Positions 15,354-24,880 of a stretch of 64,000 nucleotides of DNA are shown here, piece after piece; the stretch's first letter is position 1, and every line of letters begins with the position of its first letter. The position numbers and the translations under genes were made by a program. The DNA is from Pteria penguin (taxonomy: Eukaryota; Mollusca; Bivalvia; Pterioida; Pteriidae). The notes under the pieces were generated by a model that did no database searches, had not been told where the DNA came from, and worked only from the letters and a program-made list of their open reading frames with translations. The stretch covers positions 49,132,790 to 49,196,789 of the forward strand of contig CM068583.1 of NCBI GenBank assembly GCA_035048485.1, in the 5' to 3' direction.

Positions 15354-16331
15354 TTGTGTGTATGTTTGGTGCCTAAATCAATCAAAACTGAATTGAGCCC
15401 AAGCTGAAGTTAGCCAGGGAGAGTGACAGTGTATTTGAATGTTGTTTTTCATTTTGTGGTTATAACTTGTGTTGTAACTTTTACCCACTAACGGCATTTG
15501 ATGTTATCACTTAGAAAACTGCATCAGAGTTACCTTGGCATTTTTTGTATTTGTTAGAAAACTCACATTTGAGAGGAATTTATCATTTGTTCAGTGTAAA
15601 ATCAAATTCTTAAACTTATTCTATTTGGATAAAATCTATGGGCTTGAGACCTAAAGGTGAGGGTTTGGATAAAATTTATTGGCTTATGACGACAGGTGCC
15701 AGTTTGACACTTCAGTGTCCCATGTCTTGGATCAGGCAGTAAAAGCTGAGATCCTTTGTTATGGTACATGTTGCATATGAAAGATTTCTCACTACTTCTT
15801 GTCAAAAGCAGAATAACCATTTTTGTAAAATGGCATACTGTAAAACATGGTATGGTATAATAGTATGGTACAGTGGTATCGAAAATACAACAGGAAGTAT
15901 AGAATAAAGGATAATGAACTTAAATTTAAAGACCTGAATGAATGCACTATATACCACAATACCATAATATGTACTACCACACCACCGTACCACTGTACCA
16001 TATGTTTTGCAGTATGCCATTTATATACAGTATGCCATTTAAGATTATGAATTAAAGGACAGAAAATCCTTGAGTGTAAATCAGGCAAATGCTGTCACTA
16101 AGTAACAGTAAGTAAAATTATCTTCACTTGACACTGAATTCCAAGCAAACAAAACACTTACTTTCTGACATCTTCACAGCAATAAAATAAGAATGAAATA
16201 GGTTCAATCAATCTGGAAAACTTTTCTACTTCAAATACAAAATCAGCTAGATCCATGTCACCATATTTGGATTTGGTTTTTGATGCCTCACGATGTTTGC
16301 CATTTGGCAACTTCTCTTCTTCATTCTTCAT
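1702..16331 (-). CDS. ZFYVE27: protrudin (zinc finger FYVE domain-containing protein 27), ten coding exons, complete
   Basis: Joining ten minus-strand exons (16331-16162, 15107-15037, 14444-14264, 10321-10209, 9983-9922, 8154-8092, 5726-5600, 5217-5168, 2914-2833, 1790-1702) gives 1008 nt in one frame, 335 aa plus stop. Every junction is AG/GT and phase-compatible. The N-terminal part (residues 25-100, with 'EP', 'VRKWRFP' and a following 'GA') and the 'LNWFFIGNEDVFK' segment resemble vertebrate protrudin. Hydrophobic stretches lie near 61-79, 81-103 and 145-172, the last probably a membrane hairpin. The C-terminus is a FYVE finger with four CxxC pairs: C265/C268, C282/C285, C290/C293, C318/C321. 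The classical R(R/K)HHCR motif is changed to RRFYCRHCG, and no WxxD is seen. Known family role: an ER membrane protein that shapes tubules and links late endosomes to kinesin-1. It is shorter than human protrudin (411 aa), mainly in the linker before the finger. The start ATG lies 5 nt inside an exon with a good acceptor, so there is probably a non-coding 5' exon upstream. A further coding 5' exon is not excluded. Confidence 0.93.
1855..2290 (+). repeat. dispersed repeat, copy 1 (pair with 13268-13685)
   Basis: About 430 bp that aligns along its length with 13268-13685 (shared 'AAGCCCTATCTCTT', 'TAAGTTATGACCAA', 'GGAATACACA'), with many substitutions. Each copy has two half-units carrying AAGGTCAA-like motifs. 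Non-coding, of mobile-element type, with no terminal repeats recognised. Confidence 0.75.
2627..2783 (-). mobile_element. tRNA-derived SINE, degenerate
   Basis: Same family as 7282-7455. Read on the minus strand it begins GGGGCAGGCCTATTGAGTAG, has degraded A and B boxes and ends in the AACCAATCCACC-type tail. It lies just beyond exon 9, in the last ZFYVE27 intron. Confidence 0.7.
2833..2914 (-). CDS. ZFYVE27: ZFYVE27 coding exon 9 (FYVE core)
   Basis: 82 nt, acceptor CTTTCAG, donor GTAAGT. It encodes FYCRHCGNNFCSKCC and the following KVPKSMFGAT, a typical FYVE core with two CxxC pairs. A second AG (TACTGCAG) lies 9 nt inside the exon, but using it would remove the FYC cysteine. Confidence 0.94.
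4370..5112 (+). repeat. internally repetitive dispersed element in ZFYVE27 intron 8
   Basis: Four diverged units of about 150-170 bp, each with 'GATGTATCTGTATNCNAAATAT', 'TTCCTGAGATAATGAG' and 'CCAAGGGGGATAACT' motifs. They are followed by a tail of repeated GACCGAC/GACAGAC and GGGAGCATTAAA. The same tail architecture recurs at 46060-46815 and 52600-53300, so this is a genomic repeat family, not coding. Confidence 0.8.
5168..5217 (-). CDS. ZFYVE27: ZFYVE27 coding exon 8 (first FYVE zinc pair)
   Basis: A 50-nt micro-exon, acceptor TTTTGTAG, donor GTAAGA. It encodes SCFKCEVSFASILKRR: the first CxxC pair and the basic KRR before the second pair. Phase 1 in, phase 0 out. Confidence 0.92.
5600..5726 (-). 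CDS. ZFYVE27: ZFYVE27 coding exon 7 (acidic linker and short helix before FYVE)
   Basis: 127 nt, acceptor TTTTGTCAG, donor G|GTTTGT. It encodes an acidic patch (QDEEDK), then MVARLMEMRKRRQHIAN, which lines up with the basic helix before the human protrudin FYVE finger. If the donor is not used, the next codons are GGT TTG TAA. Intron retention would therefore give a protein ending in ...ANGL with no FYVE finger. Confidence 0.88.
6421..6536 (+). repeat. poly(A) tract with CCCTACC-flanked low-complexity sequence
   Basis: About 24 consecutive A, then CCCTACCCG, a second A12 run and CCCTACCTACC. This looks like two decayed retroposed tails or a local duplication. It adjoins the foldback element that begins at 6559. 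Confidence 0.6.
6559..6721. mobile_element. foldback (hairpin) MITE
   Basis: 163 bp. The left arm starts AAGTGTCTTATTTTGTGTTT and the right arm is its inverted complement ending AAACACAAAATAAGACACTT. The arms are about 70 bp with few mismatches. Open frames appear on both strands only because of the palindrome. Confidence 0.85.
7282..7455 (-). mobile_element. tRNA-derived SINE of the GGTTGGTTGGTT type
   Basis: Read on the minus strand: GGGCAGGCGTGGTGGTTAAG (A-box region), then CCGGGTACGATTCCTGGG (B-box region), a body, and a tail of tandem AACC. This head and tail arrangement is common in bivalve genomes. It lies in ZFYVE27 intron 6. Confidence 0.8.
7657..7823. mobile_element. foldback element with GGGGTTACCATGC termini
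   Basis: Inverted termini GGGGTTACCATGC / GCATGGTAACCCC, with further pairing inside (ACAGGGTATCGGCGAATACC against the GGTATTGGCGAAGACACTGT side). About 167 bp. A second set of inverted motifs (ATTCTAATGCAT at 7824-7835, ATGCATTAGAAT near 8060) suggests nesting in a longer palindrome. Confidence 0.75.
8092..8154 (-). CDS. ZFYVE27: ZFYVE27 coding exon 6 (linker, symmetric exon)
   Basis: 63 nt (21 codons, phase 0-0), acceptor TATTGCAG, donor GTGATT. It encodes an S/N/M-rich stretch ending MDKSIE. Being symmetric, it could be skipped without a frameshift. Confidence 0.75.
9922..9983 (-). CDS. ZFYVE27: ZFYVE27 coding exon 5 (cytosolic linker)
   Basis: 62 nt, TTATATAG acceptor and GTGAGA donor. 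It encodes a hydrophilic, R/Q/E-rich linker (about residues 179-199) after the hairpin, with little sequence conservation. It is accepted because phase 1 in and phase 0 out fit both neighbours exactly. Confidence 0.8.
10209..10321 (-). CDS. ZFYVE27: ZFYVE27 coding exon 4 (membrane hairpin)
   Basis: 113 nt between a TTTTGCAG acceptor and a GTAAGT donor. It encodes ELCIFLLCLVVLPSR followed by AIFFLMLNWFFIGNEDVFK, matching the protrudin hairpin that ends in 'LN..(F)(I/L)GN..(F)'. A proline sits mid-hairpin. Phase 2 in, phase 1 out. Confidence 0.92.
11975..12033. repeat. short inverted repeat (GGGCTGATAT arms)
   Basis: Arms AGTTTCCGGGCTGATAT and ATATCAGCCCGGGGACT flank about 25 bp. A hairpin-forming remnant in ZFYVE27 intron 3, about 130 bp from the next foldback. 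Confidence 0.65.
12168..12275. mobile_element. foldback MITE with AGGTTA(C/T)TGACTGAATACGA termini
   Basis: The left arm begins AGGTTACTGACTGAATACGA and the right arm ends TCGTATTCAGTCAATAACCT. Inside, GGTCTTTGAGC pairs with GCTCAAAGACC. About 108 bp. Confidence 0.8.
13268..13685 (+). repeat. dispersed repeat, copy 2 (pair with 1855-2290)
   Basis: Homologous to 1855-2290 in the same orientation (AGACAACAAAGCTTGACAG start, GGAATACACA twice, GACAATAGCTCTCCCGG end). The end motif resembles a conserved terminus in this family. In ZFYVE27 intron 3. Confidence 0.75.
14264..14444 (-). CDS. ZFYVE27: ZFYVE27 coding exon 3 (second membrane segment and acidic loop)
   Basis: 181 nt between a TTTAAG acceptor and a GTAAAA donor. 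It encodes a hydrophobic run (AVFALVSLLVICIATTCLIQ), then a hydrophilic loop with the acidic patch EEEYDSDEE (residues 121-129). Phase 1 in, phase 2 out. Confidence 0.9.
15037..15107 (-). CDS. ZFYVE27: ZFYVE27 coding exon 2 (first membrane segment)
   Basis: 71 nt between a TCATTTTCAG acceptor and a GTGAGT donor. It encodes the WRFPLFSLILWILCNLSC stretch, a hydrophobic membrane segment. Phase 2 in, phase 1 out. Confidence 0.9.
15281..15356. repeat. (TA)n/(TG)n microsatellite
   Basis: Compound dinucleotide tract with interruptions (ATATAT, ACATATATATA, TGTGTGTG) in ZFYVE27 intron 1. Confidence 0.9.
15660..15800 (-). mobile_element. fragment of the SINE family also seen at 41538-41803
   Basis: The reverse strand of 41640-41720 and this region share, with changes, GATCTTTCA(C/T)(G/A)TGC followed by GA(C/T)CTCAG(C/T)TTTT and a final GACACT/GCACCGATG-like block. 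Only the body is present here, with no tRNA head. In the intron between ZFYVE27 exons 1 and 2. Confidence 0.5.
16162..16331 (-). CDS. ZFYVE27: ZFYVE27 coding exon 1 (start codon)
   Basis: The exon begins after a TTTGACTCAG acceptor (exon start 16336), with ATG at 16331-16329, and ends at a GTAAGT donor in phase 2. It encodes residues 1-56: a charged N-terminus rich in K and E, then a segment aligning with the protrudin region before the first membrane stretch. The frame stays open between the acceptor and the ATG, so the start is inferred from length: 28 residues precede the conserved block, against about 35 in human. Confidence 0.88.
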
Positions 16332-17604
16332 TTTATCTGAGTCAAAGAACACATTTTGTTAAAATTTTAAAATGCCTACTTTGCATTATGATTGATAATA
16401 TACCATCAACAAGTATAAACCATTTAAAATGCCATGTTAGTGAAATAAATGTACAACTGCTGAAAATTCACAAACCTCTAAGGCATTGGCAATATACATG
16501 TAAAATCTTTTTTTTTTTTTTGATAATCAATGGGAATGGGGTCAGGTCCTGCAGAGTTGAAAACAAGACTTCAAGAGGTGCAAGTGGGACAATGTTGCTA
16601 ATCTTAGCACCTTAAGTACAAGAGAAAAATTAGGAAGTATCCATTTTTTTATGTAAAGAGTTAACATAATCTTATTAAGTAGTATTTTTACAGTGGAACA
16701 AAGTCTGCCACATTCACATTATGGTCACCTTACCATTAATCATGTCTTTATTTTAAAAAAGTCATTATGTCTATGTTTTTGGGGTGAAATCTGCTTTGGG
16801 GTTTTTTTTAGTTACTAAAAATTTACCAGCAAGGTTGAAAACCTTCTCTCTGAAGATACTAAAGGTACTGGCATACAGACAGAAATTTCTTGGCTAAAAC
16901 AGGAAGATCACAGGCCAATGATGTTATTCATATACACACACTGCTTTACTTTAGTAACAAACAAGTTCTTGAACTCACACTCATAGCAAATGATATTATG
17001 AAATCATAAATCTCTGAGCAGCATAGGGAAAGGAAAATTCATTTCTTTCCTTTCCATTCCAGAACAGGTATTAGTTGCATCAGATGATCAGTGGCCACCA
17101 TTTGTCAATGTCAAGACAACTTGTGTCAGTACTCTTCTGTGGTTTAGTCATCAATATTTTTTTCACCTCTTGTTAATATGCACATTTTTTTTTAATTTGG
17201 ACATATATAGGCCATGTATGCATAGCAGCATGTAACCTTCAGTCATCTGAAGTTTTGCTGTAAATCCAAAGAAGAAGAAGAAGAAGTACTCATGCTGCAA
17301 TCTATTACACTTACTAACTTCTGTTCTGGGATGATCGATTACAAAAATTAGAAGGGGTTCCTCGGAATCAGACTGTTTTAGCGATCAAGTCATTTAATGG
17401 TGACAAACGTTTCATCACTATATTCTTGAAGTTGGCATGACATCACATTAAGATCTATATGTAAATCACTAAATGAAGATAATCCCCGAAACATTCCAAG
17501 GATGAGCTGAGGGATAAACTCATGTTGATCATAGACTATTATGTAACTTTTCTGAATTATATTTTCAGCACAAGAGCTATATAAGTAATAAAACTGCTGA
17601 AATT

Positions 17605-18500
17605 CATTGAGGAATCTTGTGAAGATTGACCCCATTTTCTTCTTTAAATTTTATACAACTTCAGTTTGCAAATACATGAATTAGATTTCAAAATATTGGA
17701 TTATTTGTAGATAACAATGGAAACTCCTGAGAGTCATTCCCCAACAAATATGGCACAAATTAAGTCATGTGACCAACAAAACTTTGAGAATACTGATTTA
17801 GAGTCTTTTGTCAGGAAAGTGACCACACTTGACTTTTGGTCCCTAGGGTCCAGAATAGAATCAAAATTGCACATGTGCAAATAAACCGCATACCTGAGTG
17901 ACAAACTGTGGTTACAAATGACATACTGTGTTGAATTCTGTGTTGAATGAGTCAACTCCTGAAATCCACTGAAGAATCTTACAAAAATTGACCCCCTTTT
18001 CCTCTTTAAATTTCATAAGACTGCAATTTGCAAAAATAAGATTTCAAAATACCAGATTCTTTATAGAAAGCGATGACAAATTCTGATACATGTATTTATT
18101 CCCTAACAAATATGGCATATACAGATAGTTTTCGAATGCTAAAATCTAACTGGAGTTTCTTCCCTTTTTCACCATCTGGGAGGTAAATGACTGAACATTT
18201 GTACATAAACCAACAATACTGTGTACCTAATTTCTCCACCAAACATTGGATACTTCTTGAATTTGTGCAACTGTTATGCAATAATAAAACCACTGAATAA
18301 TGTCAAAATCTTGTCAGAGGAGTGAAAATATAAAGAACTTTCTAAAAACATTTAATACAATTGGTATTAATATGTCAAAGCAAAATCTCCAGCTCCACTT
18401 CCAAAATGACAGAAAAGGAAAGTAACTCCAGTCAAATTTCATGTATTCAAAAAATATCCTTTGGGTCATGTGACCAATCTGACTTTGAGAATAGTCTCTC
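17605..18500 (-). repeat. two diverged tandem copies of a dispersed repeat
   Basis: 17605-17960 and about 17960-18300 share 'TTGACCCC(A/C)TTTT', 'TTTAAATTT(T/C)ATA' and 'AGATTTCAAAATA' in order. The 18150-18450 part also matches 26695-26990 ('CACCATCTGGGAGGTAAATG' against 'CGCCATCTTGGAGGTATATG'). Non-coding repeat family. Confidence 0.65.
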
Positions 18501-18646
18501 AGTGGAAGCCATCACAAACTACTGTATATGACTGTAGGCTAGAAAGCTGGACAGACAAAGGATGATGGGATATCACATTAGCACTGATGATATTCAACCT
18601 GTTGGGCTAAAAGGTGTTAATAATTAATAAATAAGTAACAGGCTAT

Positions 18647-19225
18647 ATGTATGAAGTAACAATGACAAATACATTGCTACAACCAGAACCTATGTGCATC
18701 CTGCAAGACATCAGGAGCGATAAGTTAAAACGTTATTGGAAAAGCACAATAAAAAAAAGGGTCAATGACTTTTGGCATGAGAAGAATGTAAAGGAAGCCC
18801 AAGCCAAACCCACCCTTAAGTACTTAAACCTGCAAAATAACTCTGTCAAAACACCCCATAGTTTATGGCTCAGTAGTAAAATATCACCCAGCGCTACACA
18901 AGGCAGCCATTAAAGCTAAGCTGCTAACAGGACCTATAGGTTGCCTGCTAATCATGCAAAATTTAACAGTATCAAATTGACTCCACCTGCCCACTGTGTG
19001 GTACTAGCCCTGAAGACAGAGAGCATTTTCTCACAACTTGCCCAGCTCTAAAGTCTAAAAGAGCCCTATATCTGGACAAATTACCGGTAGAAAACATTTT
19101 GACTGAAGACAGACATATGATAAGTAGCTGGCCAAGACGGAAATTACGAAATAGCTTCTCAACTGCTCTACAATTGTGGTCAGGACAGAGAAAACTGAGA
19201 ATGCTAGGGAGAAAAATCAAATAGA
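18647..19225 (+). pseudogene. C-terminal remnant of a non-LTR retrotransposon ORF2
   Basis: Two frames are needed. The first runs through LKYLNLQNNSVKTP to KAAIKAKLLTGP. After a frameshift the second encodes CPLCGTSPEDREHFLTTCPA, then ALKSKRALYLDKL and an RRKLR.SF tail ending at a stop near 19222. 'IKAKLLTG' plus the CxxC...HxxxxC knuckle is characteristic of the region after the reverse transcriptase in molluscan non-LTR elements. Frameshifted and 5'-truncated, hence dead. Confidence 0.75.
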
Positions 19226-20884
19226 GAAAATATGAAGGGATTTGGTACATGTAATGATGTATATGCACTTCACTGTCAATGTGCAACCCTTCTGAGGAAT
19301 ATGGGTTAGGTCACTATCTGCAGCATATCTATTCAATAAGAAATCGCTGGACTAATGTATACTAATAATCGATGTAATGCCACGTAACACAGGCTCCTAC
19401 ATCTATGGCGGCACATTTGCCTGTAATAGGCCATACTGTTAGGCCAATAGGGATGAGCAGCTCTTTAGCAGGGCATCACAAAGTTGATGCAGTCAAGCAA
19501 GCTTACAGAGGGCAGACTCCAAACAACAGTGTGCATGTTCACTTAGCATATATTTTTATTGTGCATACAAACCTTCAGCATTAGACATTAATGACTGAAG
19601 GGCGTTTATATAGTGCCCCTCTTGGAGCATGCATTGCCATTCTGAATGCATGAATCTCATGTGCATATTTGCCCTCCCCTGAAAGGGAACCTATCTAAAT
19701 GATTTAGCTTATCCAAAATCTTACCTTTTATGTTCTCCCCAATACATTACACATGTAATGTACTTTTATAACCTGGTCTCCTTTTTAATTTCCTCACATT
19801 TTTTTAAGTCTTATTAAATACTGCACTATTTTAGTTATTTACATGCACACTTTGTTTAATTTTAAACTCTACTTATCCATGTACCATACTGCTTTGCACT
19901 ATGTCTTATGTCTCTAAATTTGCTTAAACCTTCCAACTAACCCTCGGGGGTGATCCTTATACATAGAAGGAAGTTCCTAAAATGAATGAAAAAATATAGC
20001 ACTCTTGTGCCTGCAGCCCAGTCGACATTAAAAGTTATAAAACAAATGATTTATGTTTCTTCAGAACTAAGAGACAATCATTCATTGCTTGGATAATTAC
20101 TCGTGTGGTTGAAATTTTTGGTATTTCCCTTCTTCTTCTTCCATAATGAAATGTACATGTACTCAAAAGTTGAGCATTTGGAGTTAAAAATATAAACTGT
20201 CCACAGTTTTTGCATCAAATTTGATGTGCATGTTTCCAAATCATTTTAAAAGAAATAGATATGCTGCAGGAACTAAAATGAATTGTTTTGACATGGTAGC
20301 CACCCGGGCCCCTAGATTTCAAAAAGCAGGAGCCCAGAGTAGTATTTAGTAGCCCGTAAATAAATGCAGACTTTCCTAACTTTTTCGAACTTTATTCAAT
20401 CTACAATTCATCAGATATACAGTTTGTATACTTATTTAAATTTAACTCTAATTACTTTAAACATGAAAAATTTTCTCTTTCTCTTTCATTTTCAAAATAA
20501 TGCTTAATCACATCACTTTCATTCTTTGACATCTCTGAATCTTTATCCTCTTGCTTTTCTCCCACGCTCTTCCTACATGTATCCTTGTCTCTATCTCTCT
20601 CTCTCTCTCCATTACATTTGTACTTCTCACTGTATGCTCTTTTTCTGTAACTTGCATGTCATACTCGCATATCTCCTGGACATCTTCCCCATCACTCTGT
20701 TTCTCATTACTGTCAATTTTTTGCACCCCCTCCCCCTTTTCGGAAATCAAATACAATGTACATTCAATTATCCTATCATAATTGTAAGTGGGGCCAAAAC
20801 ACCCAGAAGGAAACTACCAAATACGAAAATTCTTAGGTGTGAAAAAGTTTTGGTGTAAGAACTCCTGTTACCTTCTGGTCTGCT

Positions 20885-20963
20885 AGTTACGAATGCAACC
20901 GAAGAGCTGTTTTGTCCCGTTGAAGAGATGGGATAAAATAGCTCTTTCGTTGCAGTCCTAACT
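20885..20963. mobile_element. 79-bp foldback MITE, copy 1
   Basis: Arms AGTTACGAATGCAACCGAAG and the inverted TTTCGTTGCAGTCCTAACT around a GACAAAA-type core. Same family as 40577-40653, more diverged here. Confidence 0.8.
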
Positions 20964-21204
20964 GCTGGTCTACGAAACCGTAACACATTTGAATTCCAAT
21001 CTTGACTTGAAAAAGTCTGACCATACAAACCTTGATTTACTGCTATTAAAGAGGTACTAAGTAAATATTTGAATATTACCACAGTAATGCTAATACGAAG
21101 TTTCACGAAGAAATATTCCTAACTTTTAGAGAAATCAATAGTTTTGTTTTCCAAGTCCACGTCAGCATCCGCATACTAATTTCAGTGACTTCAAGCATTC
21201 TTAA

Positions 21205-21278
21205 CTCTTTTGAGATTCTTGCACGTGGCCATTTTATTATGCATAAGAAAACAGCCATGTACAAGAATCTCAAAAGAG
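21205..21278. repeat. foldback repeat with CTCTTTTGAGATTCTTG arms
   Basis: 74 bp. CTCTTTTGAGATTCTTGCAC pairs with GTACAAGAATCTCAAAAGAG around a TTATTATGCATAAGAA centre. Hairpin element or remnant. Confidence 0.75.
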
Positions 21279-21729
21279 ATTACATTCGACAGGCAGAGTT
21301 AATGTAAGCACCCAAAGAACATAGATATCAACAAAAGAAGCGCTCAAAGGACTCACAATATGATTGTTCTATCAGTGAAATCTTTATTAACATTAAAGAA
21401 TTTTTAGTCGCCACTCGGGCAATCAAGTAGGAGGATTTCAGGGGCCCAAAAGCAAAAGTAGTCGTTTCGAGTGGCCACCTGTTTTAGTCCCTGTGCTGCT
21501 GCACTTTCTTGCATTCACATTTGGTAATCTACAGTAGTCATTTATTTGCTGGTAACACTGAAGTTTGATACCTATATATATCGGTGCATGCTGCATGAAA
21601 TAACAAAAATCAAACTTCAGTCAGACGTTCAGTCTCCGACCAGTGCTGGTAGAGAAAGTAGTCAGAGTAAATTCTAAGGATCTCTTTCAATTACTTACTA
21701 CAACAAGAGGTTAGAACAGCGTTCAACTA

Positions 21730-22113
21730 TTAACTTTTAAGCTTCATATTCTGCAAATTAGGTAGTGGAGGTATCAGAAATTGAGAAAACATTCCTTTCA
21801 CATTTGTCACTTTGTTTTCGTTCTGACTTCCTTTCACCGACAAAGACAACTCGTACATGACATCCTTCGCTAGTGGATCCAGTTTTCGAGTTGTTACTGT
21901 TCGTCTGTTGTCAGGGAAGTTTAGTTCAAAGTATACATCCTTGCTGTTGCAACTATTAGCAAAAGTTGAAACATGCATTAAATTGGTGATTATACAAAGA
22001 GGGGTAAAATATTCGATATCTCTGACTCTAAGCCAGAAAGAGATATCGGTTTCGTTGGAGGACGGGGTAGGACAGGGAAGCTTACAGTACTGTAGAGTGG
22101 ATCTAAACAGCAA
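21730..22113 (-). CDS. unassigned exon-like ORF, possible terminal exon of an unknown gene
   Basis: Minus-strand open stretch after a good acceptor (AAAATCTCTTCAG, exon from 22113) running 127 codons to TAA at 21732-21730. The composition is protein-like, unlike the AT-rich noise around it: four Cys, and segments such as SFWLRVRDIEYFTPLCIITN and NSKDVYFELNFPDNRRTVTT, with few poly-K or poly-I runs. There is no start codon at the 5' end, so it would be an internal or terminal exon. I do not recognise the family. No partner exon upstream was found with confidence. It could be a decayed element or a retained exon of a lost gene. Confidence 0.4.
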   Translation of the reverse strand: MLFRSTLQYCKLPCPTPSSNETDISFWLRVRDIEYFTPLCIITNLMHVSTFANSCNSKDVYFELNFPDNRRTVTTRKLDPLAKDVMYELSLSVKGSQNENKVTNVKGMFSQFLIPPLPNLQNMKLKS

Positions 22114-23013
22114 CTGAAGAGATTTTACTATACAGTAAAGTTATCAGATAAAGGCTATGTTTAATTTTTATATTGTATGTCTAAATATTCAATATGAGTT
22201 ATAAAAAAATACAGAGACTGGATACCTAGAATAGAGGCATACAATCCGATTTAGTTTAAACAGTATTTATTGATTAGAATGAATAGGAAATGTTTACAAA
22301 CAACAAAAGATCAGGATTGGGCAACAAGAAAATTCTTATATAAAGCCCTCTCCTTGAAGTCAATTTACATAGATATAAACAAGTGCCGACATCATTAAAT
22401 ACAAACATAAAATAAACTGTTTATATACTTTTTATAAAGAAAAAAAATATATAGTTAGAAGGTCTTAATAAGATGTGAATTCTTTCATTTATAGAATATA
22501 TGTTGATACGTGTACCCATAAATACATACAAACACATACATAAACATATATACACATATACAGTGTGCAACTATATACATATACACAACTATGTACGTAT
22601 GCACCAATATAAATTATCCAATGCATACAGTGTACATGTATATGCATAATAATATGTATAAATGAACAGGGATGGAAAGAAAGAGGTTGAAGAAAGGCAA
22701 GCTGTGTGAATTAAATGAATTACAAATCAAAGAAATCTTTTACTGTCTTTTATATATTTATGAACTATACTGAAGATATGCTCATTGACACTGTCACTAT
22801 AGAGAGGACAGCCCTTTAGCAGGATTTCAGCATTATAATTGATATTCAAAGTTGAAAGTGTATACAATCTAATATTGTTGAGAAACTGGCATTCTAAGAG
22901 GAAATGATGTGCTGTATCAACCTCTCCACATTGACACAGTTTGTTTCGGAAACATGATTCTTACAGAGATCAGAGAGCTGCAGCCTAATCTTAAGCGAGT
23001 ATGAAGTATTTGG

Positions 23014-23113
23014 AATCCGATTTGACCCACATCTTTATTCCGTTTTTCTATCTGTCCCATAGCGGACAAAGAAGAAAACGGAGAAGCGGAAAAGATTTGG
23101 CTTTAACCAGATT
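23014..23113. mobile_element. foldback element, diverged copy of the one at 33361-33457
   Basis: Arms containing ATCTTTATTCCGTTTTTCTATCTGTCC and GGACAAAGAAGAAAACGGAG are shared with 33361-33457, with more mismatches. Confidence 0.65.
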
Positions 23114-23882
23114 GAGAGGCATACAAATTAAAGCAAATCAAAGTGTGTATAGAAAGGGGAGTGCTAAATCTGTTTTATCGCTGCCCAGAGTCATAGGTTA
23201 ATTTCTATAAGACATTAGTATAATAGTCATCCCTCCCACCCGCTCCCAAAGCCATACGAAAATGTAATGTACAAATTAAATACTTAAATATAACTACAAA
23301 AAGATACATTTATATTTGAAATCAAGGACTTATAAACAAGATCTGTTAATAAGTCCTTGTTGAAATGAACAAAATTACTTACTGACCATTTTCATGCAGA
23401 GGGCTTTGTCCAGAAGCTTTTAATATTTCTTAAATTAAATAATTAATATTAATGTCGGTACGTTGTTTTATTTTGTTCATTTCAATTATAAATGTCGATT
23501 TTGTGTTCTTATCATTTCAAATTTTCATCATTTATAATGTATTTAATTCAGCTTTTGTTTCTACATAATTTATATCCTGATGCTCTCACAAGTCGTGCCC
23601 AGTAGCAGAGCAGCTCAGTTTGGCGAATAAAGACTTAGAACAAATGACGGGCTTGAAAAGGGCATTTATTGTAATGCCAGTTAAAAAGTTAAAAACATCA
23701 GTGAACAAATGTAATGTATATGTACAAACCAAATCTGGGCGTCACAAACATCGCCATAAAAAAACAACAAACACACTAACATAAAAACAAGAGTATTTGG
23801 TAAAATATAACGTTTCGCATTTCAAAATTATTACTGGCGCAATTAATCATGCTGTGACTTCAAGATAAGTAGTACGTACATG

Positions 23883-24026
23883 CAGTGGCAGATTTAGAGG
23901 GGGCACTCCCCCCCCCTTTTCGCCACATGTTTACATGTAAAAATCCAAATTTGGCACCAAAAATGACCGAGCAGTTTGGCCAATACACATGCCCCCCCCC
24001 TTTTCAAAAATTCTGGATCCGCCACT
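23883..24026. mobile_element. MITE with AGTGGC(G/A)GAT terminal inverted repeats
   Basis: Starts CAGTGGCAGATTTAGAGGGG and ends CTGGATCCGCCACT, with C-runs next to each end. Termini of this AGTGGCGGATCCAG type are typical of short non-autonomous DNA transposons. 144 bp, no ORF. Confidence 0.7.
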
Positions 24027-24639
24027 TTGATATATAATTTGTATGGAGGAAAAGGAGGTGAGGGAATAAACAAAATTACTTATAGTAGAGACAGACGGGG
24101 GTATTTACCAATATTGGTCTAAGTTTAAAAATTATGTTTTAATGTTGTATAGTATAATATCAGGATCTCTTAGTGATCTTTTTGTTAATTACAATGTCAG
24201 ACAGAAATGTACCTCAAACCCTCTGAGTCTGCAAATAAAACATTATTGCGCAACTGGACAATAGACTGATAAAACTAAACCATATCCTGAAGTATTGAAA
24301 TAAGCATACAATATCTAGCTGATTTTTTTTCTTCTTTTTCTTTATTTATAGTACACCCAATCTAAAAAAAACCACTCTCGTCACAGATGGTAAAAAGATG
24401 CGCAGCACCATCTGGCCGAGGTTGTTCAATACGCAGAATTGCTATCTTGTGTAGTCTCCATTTGAACGTCGTTTTGAGTACATCATAAGATCAGGAAGGT
24501 ATATATCTAAATATACGTCAATGATTACATCATAGTATACATGCGTTCGTAAATAAATAGTTACTATTTTGAATTTTTTTAATCCCATTTTCCGCTACCT
24601 CTGTGTAGATATTGGGGGAAAAATAAGGTGCAATCTCCA

Positions 24640-24880
24640 TACTATATTAATCATGGCGTAGATTTGAAGTTAGAGAAACTATCAGGTCAGCATCCAGTTG
24701 ACCCCATCGGACAAATTTTTGTCCCCGTTTAAAGATCCTGTATGCAATCAAATAAAGAAAACATAACATCGCTTGGGAATCAAAGCTGAAGGTGATGGTC
24801 ATCTGATACGTCAATGGGGGCGCGTACACGTTCCTTGAAAACCAGGTGGTTCCGAACGGGACCCGTTACGGGTAATCAAT
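24640..24880 (-). other. weak exon-like stretch, unassigned
   Basis: Less AT-rich than its surroundings. On the minus strand the reading VPFGTTWFSRNVYAPPLTYQ followed by MTITFSFDSQA looks protein-like, but a TAA lies just upstream and the downstream frame turns into noise. It might be a decayed exon or a CpG-containing promoter segment. Not enough to call a gene. Confidence 0.2.

Noticed and set aside
20768..21106. 112-aa minus-strand ORF
   Set aside because: It covers a foldback MITE and shows no protein-like composition outside it.
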